The notes below the pieces were generated by a model. It saw nothing but the letters and a program-made list of their open reading frames with translations, was not told where the DNA came from and did no database searches. This document shows positions 27,082 to 34,595 of a stretch of DNA of 64,000 bases, in pieces. A program made the position numbers and the translations under genes. The DNA comes from Spirochaetota bacterium. GTDB taxonomy: Bacteria; Spirochaetota; UBA4802; UBA5368. Location of the stretch: positions 1 to 64,000 of the forward strand of contig SCSX01000043.1 of assembly GCA_004297825.1 (NCBI GenBank). Direction: 5' to 3'. Position 1 is the stretch's first letter; the number at the start of each line of letters is the position of its first letter.

Positions 27082-27777
27082 CTAAGGCATTTGGTAAGGA
27101 TCGCTCATCTCCCCCTCGCCGTAACCTGTATACAGAGCGGCAATGCGGTAATACTTGCCGCTCACTCCACAACTGATGCACTCGTTTGTGATTGAGAGGG
27201 TTAGTGCCATCGTATAGGGTCCCTGTGCGGTATCTGACTCATAAATAATATATCCGCCGATCGGCAGGATTAAACCACCGGGAAGCACTGCCCAACCGAG
27301 CGATCCCGAACCGTAAGGGCTCAACAGCTGCAGGATCGGCAGCATTTGTATCATCACGGCTATGTCGTCGCCGGGTTCCAGATCGACCGTTACATGGCCC
27401 CCGGTAGTGCGCGAGAGCCCATTGAACGCTATCGCGGTAATGGTGCGCGCCGCTCCGGCGGGGACTTCGATCGTAACCGACTCCGCAAAGGGCGAAGCGT
27501 CGATTTCGGCGATCACCGCGCCGCCGGCAGTGATGCTCACCTTCACCGCGGTATGCGACGGATCCCACGTAGGGGGGCTGAACGCGTGAGCCGAAGACAC
27601 GACCATGCCGAATATTTTCTCGAAGATACCGCTTTCCGGTACCTGGAGCGAATGCTGGGATGCTCCAAGGTGGATCGTAACAAACGCCGTATTGCCCGGC
27701 GAGCACTGCGACAGCACACTCATAGTTCCGATAGTTGCCGCGGCAAGTACTGTAAGGACGTAATAGTTAACTTTCAT
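27082..27777 (-). CDS. Putative lipoprotein, unknown function
   Basis: The protein has 231 residues, with GAGGTTAGGG upstream of the ATG. The signal peptide ends in a loose lipobox (SVLSQC). The mature part has two beta-sandwich-like segments. The first (about 75-145: VKVSITAGGAVIAEIDASPF, VEVPAGAARTITAIAFNG) resembles carboxypeptidase-regulatory or Big-type strands. The second is a fibronectin-III-like end (GGYIIYESDTAQGPYTMALT, GKYYRIAALYTGYGEG). It is probably surface-exposed. It lies upstream of the barrel gene on the same strand and may be cotranscribed with it. Confidence 0.8.
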   Translation of the reverse strand: MKVNYYVLTVLAAATIGTMSVLSQCSPGNTAFVTIHLGASQHSLQVPESGIFEKIFGMVVSSAHAFSPPTWDPSHTAVKVSITAGGAVIAEIDASPFAESVTIEVPAGAARTITAIAFNGLSRTTGGHVTVDLEPGDDIAVMIQMLPILQLLSPYGSGSLGWAVLPGGLILPIGGYIIYESDTAQGPYTMALTLSITNECISCGVSGKYYRIAALYTGYGEGEMSDPYQMP

Positions 27778-28037
27778 TTCCCTAACCTCTTATTCTGCAG
27801 GCCCGTGCGCACAAGAGTTCTCTCTTTCTCCCGCGTTTTATTTATGGTTATATAATAACAACGATCAGCGGAGCGTATCAAGCGGGACATCGATTTTTTC
27901 AGGTACTCAATCCGTCCGAAAGCGGCATAAAAATCAGCAGGTCCGATAGGCTGGTACTCATACCAGGCCACCGCCCCCGCATCAAATTTAGGCGTGCAGC
28001 GGACTTGTCGAACCGTGCGCGGGAATTCCTGCAATCC

Positions 28038-28550
28038 CTAAAAAATCGTACCGCGTGCGTATTCCAGGTAGTCCGGGTGGATCTTTAGCAGCAGGCGTTC
28101 CTCGTTCCACCTCCAGTAGAGGACATTCGCGGCAAACGGAAGCGCGCACAGTAATGACGCGCCCCCATCCATGAATGCGGCAAATCCAAAAAGCCAGCAC
28201 AGGAAGGCGAAATACATGGGATGGCGAAGGTACCGGTATATCCCGCCGGTCACCAGCGGTCCTTTATAGTTTTCGAGCGTTCTTAATTGAATGAGGGCTC
28301 CCCAGAACAAGATCATGCCGAAAATGAATACCGCGAGACCGAATCCGCGCATAACCGGTCCAAGTCCCACCGGCCATGGGTCCGCCATGCACATCTGGAA
28401 CCAGGAGATCCACAGGACGCACATGTCCGCGAACACGAACGCGAACACGATCTTGTTCTGGGGGTCGACCCGGCCGCGGATCTTCAGGATCTCATAGACC
28501 GCGCGTCCCGCGTGCGCGATAACAGACAGTGTAAGAAAAATGAAAAACAT
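28038..28550 (-). CDS. Isoprenylcysteine carboxyl methyltransferase-like membrane protein
   Basis: The protein has 170 residues, with GGAGGG upstream of the ATG. About four hydrophobic helices precede the family motif GPLVTGGIYRYLRHPMYFA and the C-terminal W-x-EER-x(3)-KIHPDYLEYARG block. This is characteristic of the ICMT/phospholipid methyltransferase (PEMT) superfamily, integral membrane SAM-dependent enzymes. Bacterial members methylate small lipophilic substrates; the target here is unknown. The gene stands alone between a lipoprotein operon end and the small lipoprotein at 28619. Confidence 0.88.
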   Translation of the reverse strand: MFFIFLTLSVIAHAGRAVYEILKIRGRVDPQNKIVFAFVFADMCVLWISWFQMCMADPWPVGLGPVMRGFGLAVFIFGMILFWGALIQLRTLENYKGPLVTGGIYRYLRHPMYFAFLCWLFGFAAFMDGGASLLCALPFAANVLYWRWNEERLLLKIHPDYLEYARGTIF

Positions 28551-28618
28551 GTGCCCTCCAATTTCCCGGCCCGGAAGCGCCCGGCGGATTTCCTGCCGGG
28601 TCCGATCGCGATTCGGCC

Positions 28619-29224
28619 CTACCGCATTCGCATTTCGAAAACGGTAACCCCGCCCGATATGAACTTACCGGCCCCGACTTTTTGCCCGGGAACGTATCTC
28701 TTGCTGATTACGGTTACCGTACTTTTGTCGACCTGCAGGTCGTCGGCGTCCTGGATGACCGTTTCGAATATGCTTATTTCCAGGTCGCATCCCGCGACGG
28801 GTCCGTCCGCGGGCCAGGGTATCGTGAGCCTTGCGACGCCGTGGTACTCCAGGCTGTCTACGCGCGCGTCCCGGGGCGAATGCGACGCATGGAAGACGGC
28901 CTCGAAGAGCCCGCGCCCGCGATCCTCGAAGGCGAGGTAGCGATAGCGGAGCCTCGGGCGATCCGGCGACATGAGCGTTGTGCGCAATTCGCTGCCGTCG
29001 TCCGGCCACCGGCCGCGGGAGTTCCGATACGCGAGCGCGCCGTCGACCAGCTCCGAAAATTCCGCGACGATCATTTCCCCGAACCGGGTATGGAACGACC
29101 GATATGCCTGGGCGAGGCTGGAGATGCTCCGGGAGGAACAGTCGAGCGTGAGCGCGAGGAGCGCCGCCGCTGCAAGGGCGCGTCCGAAACCCGTACGAGT
29201 ATCGGTCCCCCCGATGCCGCTCAA
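28619..29224 (-). CDS. Small putative lipoprotein translated by coupling
   Basis: The protein has 201 residues if it starts at the TTG at 29224, which overlaps the TGA of the BioD/DRTGG gene (TTGA) and is preceded by AAGGTGGACGAG. No ATG fits, and the frame running further upstream lies inside the neighbour. The N-terminus then reads as a signal peptide with a possible lipobox (ALLALTLDC), followed by Ser-Ser-Arg. The mature part is soluble with mixed alpha/beta character (AYRSFHTRFGEMIVAEFSEL, DSLEYHGVARLTIPW, YVPGQKVGAGKFISGG). No family was recognised. It is the last gene of the acyl-CoA operon. Confidence 0.7.
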   Translation of the reverse strand: MSGIGGTDTRTGFGRALAAAALLALTLDCSSRSISSLAQAYRSFHTRFGEMIVAEFSELVDGALAYRNSRGRWPDDGSELRTTLMSPDRPRLRYRYLAFEDRGRGLFEAVFHASHSPRDARVDSLEYHGVARLTIPWPADGPVAGCDLEISIFETVIQDADDLQVDKSTVTVISKRYVPGQKVGAGKFISGGVTVFEMRMR

Positions 29225-30255
29225 ATGATCTCGTCCACCTTCACGTACTGCCGCACCAGGTCGGCCACGAGCGCGATGCTCGCGGTGTTGTCCCTGGTAA
29301 GGAGCGGTTCCATGGTATCGATCTGGCGCGCGACCTGGTAGGTGTCGGACGGCACGAGGAGGAGTGGGATGTTGAGCTCGCTCGCCTTCGCGATGATGTT
29401 CGAGGGCGGCAGGATGTTGTTGGTGAGCAATATCCCCACGGTGTTCGCGTCCATCGAGGCGAGCACCATGTCGCTGCGGTCCCCGCTCGTGATCACGAAT
29501 CGCTCGGGCTTGTTGAACTGCGCGCTGCGCAGGGCCTCGCTCGAGGACATGGCCCCCACGAATATGTTCCGTATAACGTTGCCCAGCCCGCTCTCGCCGG
29601 CGATTACCTTGGCGAACAGGCACTCCGAGAGGTAGCCCACCGAAAAATTACGCAGCTCCGTCCGGTACGGGATCATGCCCAGGACTTTGACGCCGGTCCT
29701 CTCGATGAAGGGAAGGTAGGTCGCGGTAAAGTCCTCGATATCGTGAACCTTGTTGATGATCACGCCTTTAAGATCCGTCTTCGCCGCGTCGACGAATCGC
29801 TTCGCGTAAATGATGTCGTCCACGATGGTGTCGTCCGAGCCCGAGACGAGAAGCACGAGCGCCGCGCCGGCGGACGCGGCGAGGGAAAACGCGTCCAGCC
29901 CCACTGACACGCCGTAGGACAGGTCGCGTCCCGCCTCGATGAACAGGACCTCCTTGTTCTTCCCGAGCACGGCGATGAGCTCGTTCAGCTTCCCGCGCAC
30001 GCGCTCGGCGTCGTACATATAGCGGAGCTTCGAGTGTTCGAAGCCTATGGTGATCTCCTCGGGGCTCTCGCGCATGCCCAGCACGTTCGTGATGAGGGCC
30101 GCGTCGTAGTCCCATAGCCTCTTCTTCCGGTAGAGCAGCCGGTCGCCAAAGGGCTTCATGTAGCCGAACTCCTTCCCGGACGCCTTCGCGAGCCCCACGA
30201 TGAGGCTCGTCTTCCCCGCGCTTTCCCTCGTCGATGCGATCACCAGTTTGTTCAT
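29221..30255 (-). CDS. BioD-like/DRTGG-domain protein (phosphotransacetylase N-terminal-like)
   Basis: The protein has 344 residues. The ATG at 30255 is preceded by AAGGAG; an earlier ATG at 30273 is less well placed. The N-terminus is a dethiobiotin-synthetase-like P-loop domain (LVIASTRESAGKTSLIVGLA, GKEFGYMKPFGDR, VLFIEAGRDLSYG). The C-terminal third is a DRTGG domain (FVITSGDRSDMVLASM, VGILLTNNILPPSNII). This pair of domains forms the regulatory N-terminal half of long phosphate acetyltransferases, here as a separate protein without the catalytic half. It lies between the fused acyl-CoA synthetase and the small lipoprotein, supporting a regulatory role in acetyl-CoA metabolism. Confidence 0.88.
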   Translation of the reverse strand: MNKLVIASTRESAGKTSLIVGLAKASGKEFGYMKPFGDRLLYRKKRLWDYDAALITNVLGMRESPEEITIGFEHSKLRYMYDAERVRGKLNELIAVLGKNKEVLFIEAGRDLSYGVSVGLDAFSLAASAGAALVLLVSGSDDTIVDDIIYAKRFVDAAKTDLKGVIINKVHDIEDFTATYLPFIERTGVKVLGMIPYRTELRNFSVGYLSECLFAKVIAGESGLGNVIRNIFVGAMSSSEALRSAQFNKPERFVITSGDRSDMVLASMDANTVGILLTNNILPPSNIIAKASELNIPLLLVPSDTYQVARQIDTMEPLLTRDNTASIALVADLVRQYVKVDEII

Positions 30256-30304
30256 ACCCCGCTCCTTGCTCATGATGTGATGGGCGCCTCCGCGTCCCGC
30301 GCTC

Positions 30305-32422
30305 TCACATTTCCCTGCGTATCAGTATGCGCACGTCCACGGCCTTGAGTCCCCGTCCCTTCTCGTACACGACCACCGGGTTGATCTCGATATCCGTAAT
30401 GCGCGGCACCTTTCGTATGATGGTCGCCGCCTTGATTATCGTATCGACCACGGATTCTATGTCCTTCTGGTCTTCGCCGCGGACCCCCAGCAGGAGCGCG
30501 TACGAGCGCACCTCCGAGAGCATCTTGAGCGCCTCGCCGCGCGAGAGGGAGGCCGCCCGGAACGCCACGTCCTTCATCACCTCGACGTAAATGCCGCCCA
30601 GCCCGCACATGACGATGGGCCCCATCTGCACGTCGCGCCGCGCGCCCACGATGAGCTCCGTGCCTTTTTCGACCATTTCGCAGATCTCTATTCCGTCTAT
30701 GACGGCGTCGGGCTTGTAGGCGCGTGAATTCCTGATAATGGCCTGGTAGGCGTCGATCACCTCTTCGTCGTTTTCGATATCGAGCGCGACGCCGCCCGCG
30801 TCGCTTTTATGCAGGATATCGCGCGAGACCACCTTCATGACGACGGGATACCCTATTTTCTTCGCCTGTGCGACCGCGTCCTCGATGCCCTTCACGATAG
30901 CCGCGCCGGGAATGATGATACCCGCCGCGCGCATCACGGACTGTCCCTCGTTGGCGAGCAGGAAGCCCCGCCCGTCCGCGAGCGCCGCGTCGATAACCGC
31001 ATTGATGGCGGCGGCGTCGATATCGGCGGTATCGATCGCGTCGTCACGCTCGCGGTTGTACCGGTGGTAGCGATGCAGCGCGCCCATGCAGGAGATGGCG
31101 CTGTAGGTGTCGCCGTACACCGGCACGTTCTCCCTGCGCAGCTTCGTGATCGCGTTCTCGACCGGGGCGCCCCCCACGATCGCGTAGACGACGGGCTTGC
31201 CCGCCTCCATGTGTTTCCGATAGGTCTCCCGGATCATGGGCGCGAGGTTTTCCGAATCGAACGTGGCGGTCTCGCAGTAGAGCGCCATGGTGCAGTGCAT
31301 GGCCGGGTGTGCGGCCGGCGCCGAGAGCGCGAGGTCGTACGACCCGGAATTCGCGCCCCCGGTAATGTCCACCGGATTTTTCGTGGAGCCGAAATCCGGC
31401 GTCGCGGGACCAAAGACCTCCTTGAGCACCGCCTGATCGTCGTAAAGCTCCACGCCGAATTTCTCGCACGCGTCGGTGGCGAGCACCCCTACCCCGCCGC
31501 CGTTGGTCACGATCACCCCGCTCAGGTCTTTGGGCGCGGGCGCACCCGCGAGGAACTTGCACCAGTCGAACGCCTCCTGCAGGGACTCCGCCCGGAGCAC
31601 GCCGCACTGGCGCATGATCGCGTCGAAAATCTCGTCGGACCCGGCGAGCGAGCCCGTGTGCGAGGCCGCCGCCAGCGCCCCCCGTTTCGAGCGGCCGGAC
31701 TTCACGACCACGATGGGCTTTTTCCAGGTCGCCTCGCGCACCTTCTCGATGAGTCGCTCCCCGTCCTTCACCCCCTCGATGTACATGAGAATGGCGCGCG
31801 TCTCTTCCTGTTCCATCACGTACTCGAGGCAGTCGGCCTCGTCGATATCGGCCTTGTTGCCGATCGACACGATGGTCGAAAGTCCCATGTTCTCGACCGC
31901 GGTCTTCCCGATCATGGCGATTCCCAGCGCGCCGCTCTGCGTGAGGATCGCGACGTGCCCGGGCGTGATGGACGACGCCGAGAACGTGGAATTGAAATGC
32001 GATGTCGCGGAATATACCCCGAATATATTGGGGCCGAGTATGCGGGCCCCGCGCGATTTCGCGTAATCCACGATTTTACGCTCGAGCTCGACCTCGCCTA
32101 TCTCCGAGAAGCCCGAGGTGATGATCTGGATGTTTTTCACCCCGTTGTCGGCGCAGTCCCGGACGGCGTCGAAGGTGAGCTTGGCCGGCACAATAATGGA
32201 GGCGACGTCCACCGGCTCGCCGATCGCCGCGACGCTCTTCGATACGGCGCGCCCGAATATCTCGCCGCCCTGCGGGTTGACGGGATATACTTTTCCGCGG
32301 AACCCGCCCTCCACGATGTTGCGCACCACGCTGAATCCAATCTTCCCCGGTTTGGCCGATGCGCCGATCACCGCGATCGACTTTGGTTCGAAAAGAGACC
32401 GGATCTTCGATTCCCGTTTCAT
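30305..32422 (-). CDS. NDP-forming acyl-CoA synthetase, fused alpha and beta subunits
   Basis: The protein has 705 residues. Order: CoA-binding domain (SIAVIGASAKPGKIGFSVV), succinyl-CoA-ligase-like domains (ARILGPNIFGVYS, VAILTQSGALG), the phosphohistidine loop SHTGSLAG with His255, then an ATP-grasp domain from about 480 (YPVVMKVVSRDILHKSDAGG, ITDIEINPVVVYEKG). It converts acyl-CoA, ADP and phosphate to acid, CoA and ATP, or the reverse. The start ATG overlaps the stop of the CoA-transferase/GNAT gene by 4 bases (ATGA), so the two are translationally coupled. No GNAT domain is fused to it, unlike Pat-type proteins; the GNAT sits on its operon partner. Confidence 0.94.
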   Translation of the reverse strand: MKRESKIRSLFEPKSIAVIGASAKPGKIGFSVVRNIVEGGFRGKVYPVNPQGGEIFGRAVSKSVAAIGEPVDVASIIVPAKLTFDAVRDCADNGVKNIQIITSGFSEIGEVELERKIVDYAKSRGARILGPNIFGVYSATSHFNSTFSASSITPGHVAILTQSGALGIAMIGKTAVENMGLSTIVSIGNKADIDEADCLEYVMEQEETRAILMYIEGVKDGERLIEKVREATWKKPIVVVKSGRSKRGALAAASHTGSLAGSDEIFDAIMRQCGVLRAESLQEAFDWCKFLAGAPAPKDLSGVIVTNGGGVGVLATDACEKFGVELYDDQAVLKEVFGPATPDFGSTKNPVDITGGANSGSYDLALSAPAAHPAMHCTMALYCETATFDSENLAPMIRETYRKHMEAGKPVVYAIVGGAPVENAITKLRRENVPVYGDTYSAISCMGALHRYHRYNRERDDAIDTADIDAAAINAVIDAALADGRGFLLANEGQSVMRAAGIIIPGAAIVKGIEDAVAQAKKIGYPVVMKVVSRDILHKSDAGGVALDIENDEEVIDAYQAIIRNSRAYKPDAVIDGIEICEMVEKGTELIVGARRDVQMGPIVMCGLGGIYVEVMKDVAFRAASLSRGEALKMLSEVRSYALLLGVRGEDQKDIESVVDTIIKAATIIRKVPRITDIEINPVVVYEKGRGLKAVDVRILIRREM

Positions 32423-34323
32423 GACGCCTCTCCCCTGAACTGGAGCTTCAACTCGTACACGCCCGCCGAGCTGTGCCTTTCTATGATGAACCCCATCTTT
32501 TCGAAGAGGTGGAGCATGGGCCTGTTTTCCATGAGCACCTCGGCGGTGAAACCCAGCAGACCCTCTTTCCGGGCGAGGTAGGTGACGTAGGACAGGAGCT
32601 CCGTACCGATCCCCTTGTTCTGGTACTCGTCCGAGACCACGATCGCGACCTCCGCGGAGTGCGAGTGCTCCTGCTTCCCGTACTGGGCCACGCCCACCAC
32701 GATCTCCTTCTGTAAATGCTCCACGATGGCGAGTATCACCATCTCGCGGGTGTAATCGATGATCACGAAATCCTGCAGGCGCTCGTGGGTCATGTCCTGC
32801 CGCGTGGAAATAAAGCGCCGATAGGTGCTGCGGTCGGAGAGCGAATAGAAGAAATCCTTGAGGATGGGCTCGTCGCTCATCTTCACGGGCCGGAGCAATA
32901 TCTTGACGCCGGTGCGCGTGGTCCGGTAGGTCTCGAAAATCTCCGGGTACTCGCCCTTCTTGCCGGGGATGAAGGCCTGGTCCTTGTAGATGAGCCCCAC
33001 CCGCTTCGCCTCCTCGATGAGCCAGGGGCGGAACTTCGGGTGCGCGATCGAGATGAGGTTGATCGCCCGTTCGCGAATGTTCTTCCCGTGCATGTAGGCG
33101 ATGCCGTATTCGGTCACCACGTAATGGATGTCCCCGCGCCCCAGCGTAACGCCGGCGCCCTCCGAGAGGAAGGGGACGATACGCGAGAACTGCCCGTCGT
33201 TGGAGGTGGACCGGATGGTGAGAATGGTCTTGCCGCCCGGCGCGAGCACCGCGCCGCGCATGAAGTCCGCGTGCCCGCCGATCCCGCTGTAAAACACGGG
33301 CCCGATCGATTCGGAGGTCGCCTGCCCGGTGAGGTCGATCTGGAGGGCGGCGTTAATGGCCGTGAGGTTGCGCATGCGCGCGATGGTGAGCGGGTCGTTG
33401 GTGTATTCTATCGAACGGAATTCGATGCTTGGATTGTCGTGCAGGAACTCGTAGGTGGACCGCTTCCCCATGCAGAAGGCGGTGACCACCTTCCCCCGGT
33501 CTAAATTCTTTTTCGTGCAGTCCACGGCCCCGCAGCGAATCAGGTCAACGATGCCGTCGGTGAGGAGCTCAGTATGCACCCCAAGGTGGCGCTTCTCCTT
33601 CAAATTGGCGATCACCGCATTGGGTATGCTGCCGTACCCCACCTGGATGGTGTCCCCGTCCTGGACGATCTTCGCCACGTGCGTCCCTATGCTCTGCGCG
33701 ATCTCGTCGGGCACCTCGACGTTGAACTCGAGCAGAGGCTCGTTATGCGGCACAAGGAAGTCGATGTCCTTCACGTGGAGAAAGCCGTCGCCGTGCACGC
33801 GGGGCATTGCCTCGTTCACCTGGACGATTACCAGCTTCGCGTTCTCTACCGCGGCCTTCACGATGTCCACGCTTATCCCCAGGGAAAGGTAGCCGTGATC
33901 GTCGGGCAGGGAGGTCTGGATGAGCGCCACATCGATCTCGACCAGGTGCCGGTGAAGAAGCCCGGGAACCTGCGAGAGGAAGATGGGGGTATAATCGGCG
34001 AAGCCCTCGTTTACCGCCTTGCGGGTATTGTCCCCCACGAAAAACGAGTTGTGCCGGAAGTTAGATTTGAATTTCTGGTCGGTGTAGGGCGCGACGCCCA
34101 GGGTCCACACCTGGATGACCTCGGCGTCGAAAAACGCCTTGGGGTAGGACTCCGCGTAATTGACGAGCGACTGTACCAGGAACTGCGGTTCGGCGCAGGC
34201 GGTCCCTATGAATATCCTGTTTCCCCTGTGGACACGCTTGAATATTTCCTGAGTCGGCAAAAATTTTTCAGGGAAGTCCTTGCGGAGCTCCTCGAGTTTG
34301 GGATGCAGGTGCTCGCTCGTCAC
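32419..34323 (-). CDS. Acetyl-CoA hydrolase/CoA-transferase fused to a GNAT acetyltransferase domain
   Basis: The protein has 634 residues, with a GTG start and GGAGGAG five bases upstream. Residues about 15-455 are a class I CoA-transferase/acetyl-CoA hydrolase (VGYGSIPNAVIANL, GVHTELLTDG with the presumed catalytic Glu252, FYSGIGGHADFMRGA, VVTEYGIAYMHGKNIRERA). Residues about 470-630 are a GNAT N-acetyltransferase (VAIVVSDEYQNKGIGTELLS, VLMENRPMLHLFEKMGF). First gene of a four-gene operon with the acyl-CoA synthetase, BioD/DRTGG protein and lipoprotein. The fusion suggests acyl-CoA turnover tied to protein or metabolite acetylation, an inference. The promoter should lie in the AT-rich block at about 34380-34430. 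Confidence 0.93.
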   Translation of the reverse strand: MTSEHLHPKLEELRKDFPEKFLPTQEIFKRVHRGNRIFIGTACAEPQFLVQSLVNYAESYPKAFFDAEVIQVWTLGVAPYTDQKFKSNFRHNSFFVGDNTRKAVNEGFADYTPIFLSQVPGLLHRHLVEIDVALIQTSLPDDHGYLSLGISVDIVKAAVENAKLVIVQVNEAMPRVHGDGFLHVKDIDFLVPHNEPLLEFNVEVPDEIAQSIGTHVAKIVQDGDTIQVGYGSIPNAVIANLKEKRHLGVHTELLTDGIVDLIRCGAVDCTKKNLDRGKVVTAFCMGKRSTYEFLHDNPSIEFRSIEYTNDPLTIARMRNLTAINAALQIDLTGQATSESIGPVFYSGIGGHADFMRGAVLAPGGKTILTIRSTSNDGQFSRIVPFLSEGAGVTLGRGDIHYVVTEYGIAYMHGKNIRERAINLISIAHPKFRPWLIEEAKRVGLIYKDQAFIPGKKGEYPEIFETYRTTRTGVKILLRPVKMSDEPILKDFFYSLSDRSTYRRFISTRQDMTHERLQDFVIIDYTREMVILAIVEHLQKEIVVGVAQYGKQEHSHSAEVAIVVSDEYQNKGIGTELLSYVTYLARKEGLLGFTAEVLMENRPMLHLFEKMGFIIERHSSAGVYELKLQFRGEAS

Positions 34324-34389
34324 GGCGCTCCTCCTTGTTGACGAGGCTGTCGATCCGCCCTCTCTCTGGTATTAATCTTTACCACGGCT

Positions 34390-34415
34390 TGACAAATAAA
34401 CAAATTTTGTTGTCA
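34390..34415. promoter_or_regulatory. Nested dyads in an AT-rich divergent promoter region
   Basis: TGACAA and TTGTCA are inverted at the edges. Inside them is a 13-base dyad AACAAA-t-TTTGTT (34399-34411). This is the only strongly AT-rich stretch between the divergent acyl-CoA operon and the OmpA-like gene. A TTGACA hexamer starts at 34389 but lacks a convincing -10 on the plus strand. Confidence 0.4.
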
Positions 34416-34595
34416 TTTATTTATATTTTTCTCGGGGGCCGATTGTACAGTTAAATATTCATCGCGGCCCGGCATTTCCCCAAGTAGAATTCCTGCGCGC
34501 GCGAAGGTCAACCCTTTTTAGCCGCCCGCGGAAGGCCGCCGCGCCCAGGTAAAACATCTTGACGCGCCGATACACGATGATATTCCTTTCAGGAC

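Noticed and set aside
28619-29623. Long version of the small lipoprotein starting at 29623
   Set aside because: The first 133 codons lie inside the BioD/DRTGG gene in another frame and translate to Arg/His/Gln-rich sequence; a signal peptide appears only after the TTG at 29224.
30809-32581. 590-codon plus-strand frame across the acyl-CoA synthetase gene
   Set aside because: Shadow frame of a highly conserved enzyme; no ribosome site and no known family.
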